A DNA stretch of 64,000 bases. Source: Kitasatospora sp. NBC_00315 (GTDB lineage Bacteria > Actinomycetota > Actinomycetes > Streptomycetales > Streptomycetaceae). The DNA lies in assembly GCF_041435095.1 (NCBI RefSeq), contig NZ_CP108025.1:1-64000 (forward strand). Reading direction: 5' to 3'. Position 1 is the stretch's first letter. Every line of letters starts with the position of its first letter. Below, piece by piece: positions 55,691-64,000 of the stretch. Position numbers and translations under genes: made by a program. A model generated the notes under the pieces. It had not been told where the DNA came from and ran no database searches. It saw nothing but the letters and a program-made list of their open reading frames with translations.

Positions 55691-56485
55691 ATGAACGCCC
55701 CAGTCCCGAACGCCCACGCCCGCACCGTCCACGGCTCCGGCCCCGGCCTCCTCCTCGCCCACGGCGCGGGCGGCGGCATCGAGGCCAACTACGGGCCGAT
55801 CATGGAGGGGCTCGCCGCGCAGCACACCGTCGTCGGGGTCGACTACCCGGGCTCAGGAAGGAATCCCACCACGTCCACGCCCCTGGAGCTCGACGTGCTG
55901 GCGGACCAGCTCGTCGCCGCGGCGGACGCCGAGGCGCTCGACACCTTCGCCGTCTGCGGCTATTCGCTGGGCGGCCAGGTCGCGATCCGTGCCGCGGCCC
56001 GCCATCCGGAACGCGTCACCTCCCTCATCCTGACCGCCACGTTCGCCCGTCTGGACACCCGTACCGAGCTGGCCGCCGCACTCTGGCACCAGCTCTACGA
56101 GTCCGGACAGCACGTCCTGCTCGCCCAGTACCTGACCCTGCTGACCGTGAGCGCGCCGGTGCTGAACTCCCTCACCCCGGAGCAGGTGCGCGCAGCCGCC
56201 GAGCAGGCCGCCTCTGCGCTGCCGCCGGGCACCGGGGACCAGGTCGACCTGGTCCGCCGCGCCGACGTGCGCGCAGACCTCGCGCTGATCGCCGTCCCGA
56301 CCCTCGTTGTCGTCACCACCGCCGACAACCTGATACCCGCTGCCCTCCAGTACCAGCTGGCTGAGGCCATCCCGGGCGCGCGGACCGCCGAGCTCGCCAC
56401 CGGGCACCTGCCTTTCCTGGAGCAGCCCAAGGAGTGGCTGGAGATCATCACCGGCTTCCTCGCCCGACAGCAGGGCCAGGGCTGA
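55691..56485 (+). CDS. alpha/beta hydrolase
   Basis: The 264-residue product has the hydrolase layout: oxyanion segment LLLAHGAGGGIEANY, nucleophile elbow CGYSLGGQ (Ser), the acid in TTADNLIP and the His in TGHLPFLEQP. It looks active. The ATG at 55691 has GAGGAC upstream. The substrate cannot be predicted. It lies between the SDR gene and a TetR gene on the same strand. Confidence 0.8.
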   Translation: MNAPVPNAHARTVHGSGPGLLLAHGAGGGIEANYGPIMEGLAAQHTVVGVDYPGSGRNPTTSTPLELDVLADQLVAAADAEALDTFAVCGYSLGGQVAIRAAARHPERVTSLILTATFARLDTRTELAAALWHQLYESGQHVLLAQYLTLLTVSAPVLNSLTPEQVRAAAEQAASALPPGTGDQVDLVRRADVRADLALIAVPTLVVVTTADNLIPAALQYQLAEAIPGARTAELATGHLPFLEQPKEWLEIITGFLARQQGQG

Positions 56486-56610
56486 CGGCGCGGGCGGGTG
56501 GGCCATGCGGCCCACCCGCCACAGCGCCGACTTCCCCGCCGGGAACGGCTGCGTATGATCGAACGCCGGACATATATGACGGGACACGCGACAGGGATTT
56601 TTGGCCACAC

Positions 56611-57192
56611 ATGACGACCACACAGCTACGCAAGGACGCTGCCCGCAACTGGGACCGGATCGTCGCCATCGCCCGCGCCCTGGTCGACCAGGGCGTCACG
56701 CTGCAGCTCAACGATGTCGCCCGCCGGGCCGGACTCGGGGTCGGCACCGTCTACCGGCACTTCGCCACCCCCGAGGCGCTGCTGGAGACCGTGGCCACCC
56801 CCCGCCTGGAAGCCCTGGCCGCCCATGGCGAACAGGCGCTGGCTGACACGGATCCCTGGCGCGCCCTCGAAGGGTTCCTGACGCGGACCCTCGACGCACA
56901 GATCACCGACGCCTCCCTGGCCCTGGTCACCGCCGCACCTACCGACGCCCTCCCCCGCACCACGGAGCTCAGGCAGTCACTGGCAACGATCGGCACCGAC
57001 CTCCTCTACCGGGCCCGCGAGGCCGCAGTGGTCCGCCCCGACCTGTCCGCTGCCGATCTGGTCCCGCTGATGTGCGGCATCGCGCACGCCGTCACCGTCC
57101 ACGGCGGCACCCCTGCCGACCGGATCAACACAGCACACCGCTACCTCACCACCCTGCTCGGCGGTCTACGAGCCGCCCCGTCGAACACGTGA
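56611..57192 (+). CDS. TetR-family regulator
   Basis: The 193-residue product has the TetR HTH at residues about 12-60 (RIVAIARALVDQGVTLQLND, VARRAGLGVGTVYRHFATPE), followed by the usual all-helical ligand-binding domain. It is a likely repressor of the SDR/hydrolase pair. The ATG at 56611 lacks a strong SD. It is 126 bp downstream of the hydrolase gene. Confidence 0.85.
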   Translation: MTTTQLRKDAARNWDRIVAIARALVDQGVTLQLNDVARRAGLGVGTVYRHFATPEALLETVATPRLEALAAHGEQALADTDPWRALEGFLTRTLDAQITDASLALVTAAPTDALPRTTELRQSLATIGTDLLYRAREAAVVRPDLSAADLVPLMCGIAHAVTVHGGTPADRINTAHRYLTTLLGGLRAAPSNT

Positions 57193-57460
57193 TGCCCAGT
57201 GCCCAGTACCTGACCGTGAGCTTCAGCGCCCCGGCACGTGGTGCCGAGGTTGTTCCATGCGATGCCTTCGTGGTGGCGGTCGCCGAGGTCGCCGAAGCCT
57301 TCAACGTCATGATCTGACCCGTGGCGGGAGCGGCATTACCAGCGGCCCACATGACATCGCGTCCTGGTGCGCCCTCCGGCGAGCCATCGCCGCCGACGCG
57401 CTGGTCGCTGACATCCACAAGGTGGAGGCCGAAGTTGCCGGCCTCACCGAAGTCGGCTGA
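57193..57460 (+). pseudogene. remnant of an unrecognised gene
   Basis: Two adjacent frames look partly coding: 57193-57317 (YLTVSFSAPARGAEVV) and about 57340-57460 (IASWCALRRAIAADALVADI). They could be one gene with a frameshift, but the family is not recognised. Confidence 0.25.
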
Positions 57461-57585
57461 CCGCACTCTGGTGGCTGTACGGGCCACCCGGTACTGCCCG
57501 GAGCAACCTGGGCGCGGACGAGCGCCGCTCTGATTAGTCGACGCCCACCGTCGTGTGGGGGCCGCCTGCGGCTCGTTGAAGATCC

Positions 57586-58029
57586 TTCTGGCGCTGGGGC
57601 TATTCGGAGGCCTCGATCGATCGACTGACCGAGGGCACGGGCCTGGGCCGGGGCTCGCTCTACGGCACCTTCGGCGACAAGAGCGCCCTCTTCCGCAAAA
57701 GCCTCCAACGGTACGCGCAGACCCACCACCCGCTGTACGAGCAGGCGCTGTCTGGCCCCCACCCGAGCCCGAGCGCCGTTCTGGCCGCCTTCCTCCAGGT
57801 CGCCCTGAACCGTATCGCCGATCCGACGGTCCTGGATGGCTGCCTGCTCAGGGTGTCGGCAACGCAGTTTCCGGCGCTTGACGCGGAGGGCCGGGCGATG
57901 GTCCGCGCCATGATCGACGGTTTGCGGGCGAGGCTGGAGCAGGCGTTGCTGGCGGCGGGGGCCGGTGCGCAGGAGGCGGCAGAGCTGGCGTTGTGCACGC
58001 TGGCGACGAACAAATCTCTGGCGTACTGA
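57586..58029 (+). pseudogene. TetR-family regulator lacking its N-terminus
   Basis: The frame to TGA 58027-58029 reads WGYSEASIDRLTEGTGLGRG, SLYGTFGDKSALFRKSLQRY and GCLLRVSATQFPALDAEG: the second half of a TetR HTH and most of the ligand-binding domain. No start codon or first helix is present. It is a likely decayed regulator. Confidence 0.55.
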
Positions 58030-58229
58030 GTGGTGGGCGCTGGAAGTCCTTCGGGGGTTGACTTGAAGCCCTCGTCCTGTGGAGTCCAGGTAGCGGACCG
58101 GACGTGCCACTGGTGCAGTTGCGCATGACGCCAGCGTGGCCCATCTGCAGCCAGCCGGGAGATCCGGATCTGGACCCGGTCTGTGGCAGCGAGTGTGTCC
58201 GTCCACGGGGGCTGGTTGGCCGCTGCGGG

Positions 58230-58838
58230 TCAGCCCCGCACCGCAGCCAGGCACTCGTCGTATAGGTCCATGATTTCTCCCTTGCCGTCGTTGGCGACCC
58301 ACGTGATCGATGCGGCATCCAGGCACCCGAACGCCGTCGCAATTACCGCGCGGACCTTCGCGCCCTCGTTGCCGGTAGCTGCGTTCATACGGGTCTCGAT
58401 GAGCGGCAGCAGGTCCTCCTGGAACCGCAGTCGCTTTTCGAGCCAACCGGCACGCAGAGAGGCGGTGTTGTGCAGGAGACGGAACCGCTCCAGGGCCTGC
58501 TCGCGGCTGTTATGCAGGGCCAGTACGGCAGCCACCCCTGCGCGCAGGGCCTCCCAGACGCTGACGTCGGCCGGCAGTTCGCTGATCGTGTCTGTCAGGA
58601 CCTGCCCGAACCGGTCCTGGTCGCCGCCGAGAAGGTCCTCCTTGGTGCCGAAGTAGCGGAAGAGGGTGCGCTGGGAAACGCCGGCCTCCCGGGCGATCTG
58701 GGCGATGGTCGTCTCGTCGTAGCCCTGCTCGATGAACAGGCGCAAGGCTGTCTCGAGGATCTCTCGGGAGGCCATCTGTCGTGTCCGGTCCCACAGCGTG
58801 ATCGGAGTCCTCGTCGCTGCCTTTGCGTCCTGCTGCAT
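58230..58838 (-). CDS. TetR-family regulator
   Basis: The 202-residue product has the HTH at residues about 20-70 (REILETALRLFIEQGYDETT, IAQIAREAGVSQRTLFRYFG). It is divergent from the SDR gene at 58995, the classic layout for repressor and target. Palindromic TGGCA-N5-TGCCA and TGCC-AAGAC-GGCA sequences lie between the two genes. The ligand-binding part is unassigned. Confidence 0.85.
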   Translation of the reverse strand: MQQDAKAATRTPITLWDRTRQMASREILETALRLFIEQGYDETTIAQIAREAGVSQRTLFRYFGTKEDLLGGDQDRFGQVLTDTISELPADVSVWEALRAGVAAVLALHNSREQALERFRLLHNTASLRAGWLEKRLRFQEDLLPLIETRMNAATGNEGAKVRAVIATAFGCLDAASITWVANDGKGEIMDLYDECLAAVRG

Positions 58839-58861
58839 ACCACCAGATTACCCGGCGCTGC

Positions 58862-58920
58862 CAAGACGGCACACCCATCCCATGTGACAGTCGCCGCCAA
58901 TCTGGCATACGCTGCCATGA
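58862..58920. promoter_or_regulatory. candidate operators between TetR and SDR genes
   Basis: TGCCAAGACGGCA (58862-58874) and TGGCATACGCTGCCA (58906-58920) are inverted repeats in the divergent promoter region. The latter is a perfect palindrome with a 5-bp centre. They are plausible TetR binding sites. Confidence 0.45.
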
Positions 58921-58994
58921 GTGGTGTGCGGCGCCGCCCACTGCCCCAGACAGAGCTGCTCACCCCCGCCCAGAAGTACGCAAAGGAGCGCATC

Positions 58995-59708
58995 ATGCCT
59001 GCACCCACAGCTCTGATCACCGGTGGAACCAGCGGCATCGGCAAGGCGACCGCCGAACTACTCCACTCCCGCGGCTACCGCGTCATGGTCACCGGCCTCG
59101 GCAATGTCGCCAACGCCGGACTTCCCGAAGACGTCACGGCTGTCCGGGCCGACGCACGGTCCCTGCCGGACATCGACCAGGCGATCGACCAGGCGCGCCA
59201 GCAACTCGGCTCCCTCGACCTGCTCTTCCTCAACGCGGGCATCTCCCGCCCCGGCCCGATCGAATCAACCGACGAAGACGCCTTCGACGCCCTGTTCGAC
59301 ATCAACGTCAAGGGAAATTTCTTCACCCTGCAAAAGGCACCGCCGCTCCTCAACGAGGGCGCCTCGGTCGTGCTCACCGTGGGCGCCGCCGAAGGGCTCG
59401 GGGCCGCAATGACAGCCGCCAAGGGTGCTCTGCTGCCCCTCATGCGGTCCCTCGCACTCGAACTCGCCCCCCGCCGCATCCGCGTCAACGCGGTCAGCCC
59501 GGGAATGATCAACACCCCTGCCTACAGCAAGATGGGTGTCTCCCAGGAAATGATCGACTCCTGGGCCCGGGACGTCCCGCTCGGCCGCGTCGGTGCTCCC
59601 GCCGACATCGCCGAAGCCGTGGCCTTCCTCGCCTCGGACGCCGCCGGCTACATCACGGGCGACAACCTGACCGTCTCCGGGGGCATTGGTTTTCACTCCA
59701 ACGCCTGA
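58995..59708 (+). CDS. SDR-fold protein lacking the catalytic tyrosine
   Basis: The 237-residue product has the Rossmann motif LITGGTSGIGKATAELL, LFLNAGISRPGP and the usual C-terminal NLTVSGGIGFHS, but the active-site YxxxK reads MTAAK (GLGAAMTAAKGAL), and no Ser precedes it in SVVLTVGAAEG. The Tyr is Met here, so classical redox activity is doubtful. Binding of NAD(P) may remain. AAAGGAG precedes ATG 58995 at 6 nt. It is divergent from a TetR gene that probably controls it. Confidence 0.75.
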   Translation: MPAPTALITGGTSGIGKATAELLHSRGYRVMVTGLGNVANAGLPEDVTAVRADARSLPDIDQAIDQARQQLGSLDLLFLNAGISRPGPIESTDEDAFDALFDINVKGNFFTLQKAPPLLNEGASVVLTVGAAEGLGAAMTAAKGALLPLMRSLALELAPRRIRVNAVSPGMINTPAYSKMGVSQEMIDSWARDVPLGRVGAPADIAEAVAFLASDAAGYITGDNLTVSGGIGFHSNA

Positions 59709-60964
59709 CGAGTAATTTGGCTCTGACCTGGAAGGTTCACCGGGTCCAATGCTCAGCCCGGATCCACCGGGTGATCGCTACCAGGGAAGCCCCTGTACAA
59801 CGAAGAGATGCCTTGCGACCTGCGATGATGGGAGTTCTCTAGGCTCCACCACGCACAATCAGCAAGGCATCTCGTAAGTGCAATCATCTCACGCTGTCCC
59901 GGCCGTCTCCGTCGTGTTCGACGAGCCGAATCTGATCGCGGACGCCGGACTGCTCCCGCTGGTCCGCCTGGCCGAGCGCGCCGGCCTGCCCGCCCTGGTC
60001 GGCGACAGGCTACGCATCGAAGGCACCGACAACGGTGCCGGCGCCAATCCGGGCGCGAAGGTGATGACGCTGGTCGCGGCGATGTGCGCCGGGGCCGACT
60101 CGATCGACGACACCGACCGGCTCCGGCACGGCGCGGTAGGCCGACTGTTCGGCGGGGTACGAGCACCGTCCACCCTGGGCACCTTCCTGCGCTCGTTCAC
60201 CCACGGGCACAACCGCCAACTCCATTCGGTGCACCGGGACTTCCTCGCCCGCCTGGCCCGGACCACCCCCCTGCAGCCCGACGTCGACCGGGTGGCGTTC
60301 GTGGACATCGACCCCACCCACCGACGCGTCTACGGCCGCGCCAAGCAGGGCGCCGAGGTCGGACGGTTCAAGGGCGTACGCACCCTGCACCCGATCCTCG
60401 CCACCCTCTCCACCCCGTCGGCCCGCCCGGTTATAGCGGCGGTCCGACTGCGGCGGGGCAAGGCCGCCGACGCCCGCGGAGCCGGGCTCTTCACCGCCGA
60501 GGCACTCGCGGCCAGCCGGCAGGCCCGGCGCGAGCGGCACGGTGATCGTCCGCGCCGACAGCCAGCTCTACAACGCCGACGTCGTGGCCGCCTGCCGCCG
60601 GGCGAACGCCCGATTCTCCGTGACCGTGCGGATGAACCCGCACGTCGCCGCCGCGATCAGCGCCATCGACGAGGCCGCGTGGACGCCGATCCGCTACCCG
60701 GACGCGTTTGTGGACCCCGACACCGGCGATCTGGTCTCCGACGCCGAGGTCGCCGAGACCACCTACACCGCGTTCACCGGCCGCAAGAAGGCCGAGCACG
60801 TCACCGCGCGCCTGGTCGTGCGCCGCGTCCGCCGCCTGAACACCGAGGTCACAGCCGGGCAGGGCGAGCTTTTCGCGGCCTGGCGCTACCACCCGGTGTT
60901 CACAGACAGCCCGTTCGAGATGCTCCAGGCCGAGCTGCAGCACCGCCAGCACGCAGTGATCGAG

Positions 60965-60987
60965 CTGGGGGTGCCCCCTCTGGGGGA
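60965..60987 (+). repeat. 23-nt GC-rich insert shared by both type 1 IS1380 copies
   Basis: CTGGGGGTGCCCCCTCT then GGGGGA occurs identically at 48189-48211 and 60965-60987, between GTNxTCGAG and GTNATCGCGGACGGCAAG, where IS1380 transposases usually read VVEQVIAD. It shifts the frame by +2 relative to that. Confidence 0.6.
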
Positions 60988-61018
60988 GTCATCGCGGACG
61001 GCAAGGGATCGGCCCTAA

Positions 61019-62679
61019 CCTCGCGCTTTCATGAGCGGCTCGTCCAAACCTTGATCAAATAAACGGAGAGTGCTTCTGACCTGCAACGATGGGACTTGTC
61101 TAGGGTCCTGTCCGCTGCAAGGAAAGAAGCACTCTCCAGGTGAAGAAGCTTATCGGGTCCTACCCGCGCGTCCGCGTCCAGGGCGACGGCGGTGCGGTGG
61201 TCTCGCAGGCCGGCGGGGTGCTGCTGGTGGAGACCGTGCGCAAGACCGGGTTGGACACAGCGATATCGGCGGCGCTGGCGCCGTGGCGCAAACAGCGTGC
61301 GGTGCACGACCCGGGCAAGGTGCTGCTGGACCTGGCCCTGGCGGTGGCGCTGGGCGGGGACTGCCTGTCGGACGTGGCCGTGCTGCGTGCCGAACCGCAG
61401 GTGTTCGGGCTGGTGGCCTCCGACCCCACCGTCTCGCGCCTGGTGGAGACCCTGGCCGCGGCCGGGCCCCACGCGCTGACCGCGATCCGCCGGGCCAGGG
61501 CCGAGGTCCGCGAACGGGTCTGGAAGCTTGCCGGGGCCGATGCCCCCGACGCCGGAGGGCAGGTGATCGTGGACATCGACGGAGTGCTGGTGCTGGCGCA
61601 CTCCGAGAAGCAGGACGCGACCGCGACCTGGAAGCGGACCTTCGGACACCACCCGCTGGTCGCGTTCGTCGACCACGGAGCGGGTGGTTCCGGGGAACCG
61701 GTGGCCGCACTGCTGCGGCCGGGCAACGCCGGCAGCAACACCGCCGCCGACCACATCACCACCACCCAGCTCGCCCTGGCCCAACTTCCCAAGCGCCACC
61801 GGCGTGGACGCCGCACCCTGATCCGCACCGACTCCGCAGGAGGCACCCACGACTTCCTGAACTGGCTGACCACACGCGGCCGGTGGCTGTCCTACTCGGT
61901 CGGGATGACGATCACCGACGCGGTCCACCAGGCCGTGCTCCATGTCCCGGCCCCGGCCTGGACGCCCGCGGTCGAACCCGACGGCCAGGTCCGCGACGGC
62001 GCCTGGGTCGCCGAACTCGCGGGCGACGTCCTCAACGGCTGGCCGAAGGGAATACGGCTGATCGTCCGCAAGGAACGACCGCACCCCGGAGCCCAGTTGA
62101 GGTTCACCGACGCCGACGGGATGCGCCTGACCTGCTTCGCCACCAACACCCCCGGAACCGCGATCGCAGCCCTGGAACTGCGGCACCGCCAGCGCGCCCG
62201 CGCCGAGGACCGCATCCGCGCCGCCCGCGACACCGGCCTGCGCAATCTCCCCCTGCACCACACCGCCCAAAATCAGCTCTGGCTGGAGATCGTCCAACTC
62301 GCCCTGGACCTCCTCGCCTGGATGCCCACGCTCGCCCTCACCGGCCGAACCCGCAGATGGGAACCCAAGCGCATGCGGCTGCGACTGTTCTCCGCCGCCG
62401 CCCGCCTGGTCACCACCGGCCGCCGCCGCATCCTCCGCCTGGCCAACCACTGGCCCTGGACCGACGTGATCACTACCGCGTTCAGCAGGCTGCAAGCACT
62501 ACCGAACCCTGGCTGACCAGCGACAACGACCCACCCCGACGAGCAGCCGAACACCTCCGGAACCGTGGAATCCGACGCGCACCCGACGCGACAGTCGGGC
62601 CCTCGGCCTACCCACCACTACCCACACAAGCCGAAACGGCCCGCCGACCACGCCAACGGACCGTCATGAAAAATCGAGG
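61019..62679 (+). mobile_element. IS1380-family element, type 2, intact
   Basis: The element is 1661 bp, bounded by CCTCGCGCTTTCATGA (left) and the inverted CCTCGATTTTTCATGA (right), with CTAA directly repeated at both flanks (61015-61018 and 62680-62683). It interrupts the type 1 copy B transposase. Removing it and one CTAA restores that reading frame (GKGSALTHLPSGN). Confidence 0.9.
61140..62516 (+). CDS. IS1380-family transposase, intact
   Basis: The 458-residue product has the IS1380 DDE layout: QVIVDIDGVLVLAHSEK (first Asp), KRTFGHHPLVAFVDHGAGGS, LLRPGNAGSNTAADHI, TLIRTDSAGGTHDFLNWL (second Asp) and the C-terminal NQLWLEIVQLALDLLAWMPT, RLRLFSAAARLVTTGRRRIL. It begins at GTG 61140. There are no internal lesions, so it should be active. 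A second copy with the same C-terminal motifs lies at 63707-64000 on the other strand. Confidence 0.9.
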   Translation: MKKLIGSYPRVRVQGDGGAVVSQAGGVLLVETVRKTGLDTAISAALAPWRKQRAVHDPGKVLLDLALAVALGGDCLSDVAVLRAEPQVFGLVASDPTVSRLVETLAAAGPHALTAIRRARAEVRERVWKLAGADAPDAGGQVIVDIDGVLVLAHSEKQDATATWKRTFGHHPLVAFVDHGAGGSGEPVAALLRPGNAGSNTAADHITTTQLALAQLPKRHRRGRRTLIRTDSAGGTHDFLNWLTTRGRWLSYSVGMTITDAVHQAVLHVPAPAWTPAVEPDGQVRDGAWVAELAGDVLNGWPKGIRLIVRKERPHPGAQLRFTDADGMRLTCFATNTPGTAIAALELRHRQRARAEDRIRAARDTGLRNLPLHHTAQNQLWLEIVQLALDLLAWMPTLALTGRTRRWEPKRMRLRLFSAAARLVTTGRRRILRLANHWPWTDVITTAFSRLQALPNPG

Positions 62680-63159
62680 CTAACCCACCTGCCCTCCGGC
62701 AACTTCCAGGCCAACAACGCCTGGCTCACCCTGTGGGCGATCACCCACAACCTGCTGCGGGCCGCCGGCAGCCTCGCCGGCTCCTTCCACGCCAGAGCGA
62801 CCACCGCCACCCTGCGGGCCCACCTGATCAACGTCCCCGCCCGCCTCGCCCGCTCAGCCCGTCGGCAAACACTCCACCTGCTCGACCGATGGCCCTGGCA
62901 ACACGCCTTCACCGACCTGTTCGACACCGCCCACGCCCCGCCCACCTGATCGCCGACCCGACCACCCCGCCCGCCAGGGCCCAACCGGAGCAAACGTGGA
63001 AGAGCTGGGCAGACCAGCGGACACCCCACGCCCTCCAGCCGGTCACCCCGATCAAGCCGCCGAAACGATCAGTTCGGAATCAGCCCGGTGGATTCGGGCT
63101 GAACAGCACGGGTTCAAAACGAATAGGCAGGCCGCCGGGCCGGACGTAGTCTGCGGGCT

Positions 63160-63543
63160 GTGACGGTGAGATACGTGTTGGACGGCAGCCAGGTCGAGAC
63201 GCTGGAGGACTTCTGGCGGGTCGCAGGCGAAAGCATCGGTTGCGGCGGATACTTCGGCCGGAATCCTGACGCCTTCGCTGACTGCCTCCGCGGCGGCTTC
63301 GGGACACCGGACGACGGCAACTTCATGATCGAGTGGCGTGATCACGAAGCCTCCCGCCAGAACCTCGGATACCACGAGACTGCTCGTCAGCTCGAGATGT
63401 GGCTCGCCCGCTGTCATCCGACGAACAAGGCCCGCATGGGCGCCAGGCTTGCAGAAGCCCGCGCTGGACGTGGCCCCACCGCCTTCGACTGGCTGGTCGA
63501 GATCATTGAAGAGGAACTTCCGGGGGGCCTGCGTCTTCGTTAG
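63160..63543 (+). CDS. barstar-like ribonuclease inhibitor
   Basis: The 127-residue product has the barstar pattern: VRYVLDGSQVETLEDFWRVA, CGGYFGRNPDAFADCLRGGF, NFMIEWRDHEASRQ. Barstar neutralises barnase-type RNases by binding their active site. No barnase gene is in the window. The start is GTG 63160 (or 63166). The stop TAG (63541-63543) falls in the 4 bp TTAG abutting an inserted IS1380 element at 63544, so the natural C-terminus may have been longer. Confidence 0.75.
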   Translation: MTVRYVLDGSQVETLEDFWRVAGESIGCGGYFGRNPDAFADCLRGGFGTPDDGNFMIEWRDHEASRQNLGYHETARQLEMWLARCHPTNKARMGARLAEARAGRGPTAFDWLVEIIEEELPGGLRLR

Positions 63544-64000
63544 CCTCGATCTTTCGTGACGGTCGGCCGGTTTGTCCGGCGGCCTGTTTCGGCTTGTCGG
63601 GGTGATGGCGGGCAGGTTGGCGGCCCGACTGTCGCGTCGGGTGTGCGCCGGATTCCACGGCTCCGGGGGCGTTCGGCTGCTCGTCGGGGTGGGGTTTTGT
63701 TGCTGGTCAGTCGGGGTGCGGCAGGGCTTGCAGTCGGGTGAACGCGCTGGTGATCGTGTCGGTCCAGGGCCAGTGGCGGGCCAGGCGGAGGATGCGTCGG
63801 CGGCCGGTGGTGACCAGGCGGGCGGCGGCGGAGAACAGTCGCAGCCGTAGGCGTTTGGGTTCCCATCGGCGGGCGGTGCCGGTCAGGGCGAGCATCGGCA
63901 TCCAGGCGAGCAGGTCCAGGGCGAGTTGGACGATCTCCAGCCAGACCTGGTTCTGCGCGCTCTGGTGGAGGGGGAGGTTGCGCAGGCCGGTGTCGCGGGC
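63544..64000 (-). mobile_element. IS1380-family element, type 2, second copy, partial
   Basis: The right end CCTCGATCTTTCGTGACGG closely matches the inverted end of the intact copy (CCTCGATTTTTCATGACGG). The element runs off the window in minus orientation. The bases before it are TTAG, the complement of the CTAA target used by the intact copy. Confidence 0.85.
63707..64000 (-). CDS. IS1380-family transposase, C-terminal part
   Basis: The minus-strand frame is open to the window end: ARDTGLRNLPLHQSAQNQVW, LEIVQLALDLLAWMPMLALT, RRWEPKRLRLRLFSAAARLV, to LQALPHPD and a stop at 63707. It is nearly the same as the C-terminal 95 residues of the intact type 2 transposase at 61140-62516. The N-terminal part lies beyond the window. 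Confidence 0.85.
   Translation of the reverse strand, partial: ARDTGLRNLPLHQSAQNQVWLEIVQLALDLLAWMPMLALTGTARRWEPKRLRLRLFSAAARLVTTGRRRILRLARHWPWTDTITSAFTRLQALPHPD

Larger units (their letters stand above)
59878..62949 (+). pseudogene. IS1380-family transposase, copy B, in three parts
   Basis: Part 1 (59878 to about 60510; FVDIDPTHRRVYGRAKQGAE) and part 2 (60540-61018; VRADSQLYNADVVAACRRAN to VIELGVPPLGES) are in different frames because of an indel near 60515. Part 3 (62684-62949; LPSGNFQANNAWLTLWAITH to HAPPT, TGA) follows the inserted IS. It is clearly non-functional. Confidence 0.75.
59757..63098 (+). mobile_element. IS1380-family element, type 1, copy B, interrupted by another IS
   Basis: The ends CCCGGATCCACCGGG and CCCGGTGGATTCGGG are those of copy A. 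The left flank is CTCAG and the right CTGAA, so no clean target duplication is visible. The transposase is broken by a frameshift and by insertion of a type 2 IS1380 element at 61019-62679. Confidence 0.7.

Noticed and set aside
1..64000. tRNA or rRNA genes
   Set aside because: Reading the non-coding gaps I found no convincing cloverleaf or rRNA sequence; a covariance-model scan could still reveal one.

Overview
The window is high-GC DNA with Streptomyces-type codon use (GC-rich third positions, many GTG starts) from an actinomycete, almost certainly Streptomyces or a close relative. A tap-tpg pair (34.1-36.6 kb and 33.4-34.0 kb), which encodes the telomere-associated and telomere-capping terminal proteins of linear Streptomyces replicons, places the window on a linear plasmid or in a chromosome arm. 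No telomere, tRNA or rRNA was recognised. Much of the content is accessory: transposon modules, insertion sequences, conflict-type genes and many gene remnants.

0-15.5 kb: the 3' end of a helicase-associated (HA) domain protein, a zinc/coiled-coil protein, an AlbA_2 protein facing a DUF4238 protein across a shared terminator, a sigma factor with a small membrane protein, a frameshifted STAS gene, a solitary SLATT/DUF4231 membrane protein, a SMI1/KNR4 protein, an IS110 transposase and a second sigma factor followed by small proteins. 15.5-29.5 kb: an HA gene stopped by one amber codon, a 1304-residue NACHT NTPase ending in 13 nearly identical 33-residue HEAT-like repeats, a further HA remnant, an HTH-GAF-PAS protein, a PIN protein, two hypothetical proteins and a third sigma-like operon. 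Seven HA pieces are scattered over the first 30 kb, all on the plus strand.

29.6-45.1 kb: an HNH-TPR-PIN fusion protein, tpg, tap, and a five-gene Tn7-like operon on the opposite strand (tniQ, tnsA-like, tnsB, tnsC, second tniQ). The last three gene junctions each overlap by a few nucleotides. The TnsA-like subunit appears to have lost its catalytic residues. About 0.6 kb downstream, a 643-bp unit bounded by 46-bp inverted repeats carries one BP74-like gene. 45.1-47.0 kb is mostly non-coding and holds a 100-bp direct repeat with paired CCTGTCGC motifs.

47-64 kb: an IS1380-family element, a decayed second Tn7-like pair (tnsA and tnsB), a two-gene hypothetical operon, a chimeric remnant ending in a second broken STAS copy, and a small regulatory/enzymatic island (two SDR proteins, an alpha/beta hydrolase, two TetR regulators and a broken third). 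Then comes a second copy of the first IS1380 element with a different, intact IS1380 element inserted in it (4-bp CTAA duplication), a barstar-like gene, and a further partial IS1380 copy running off the window.

The Tn7-like module is the most coherent multi-gene system. The NACHT, HNH-TPR-PIN, AlbA_2, SLATT, PIN, BP74-like and barstar genes look like single-gene conflict or defence cargo. These roles are inferred from family membership and context, not shown by the sequence.
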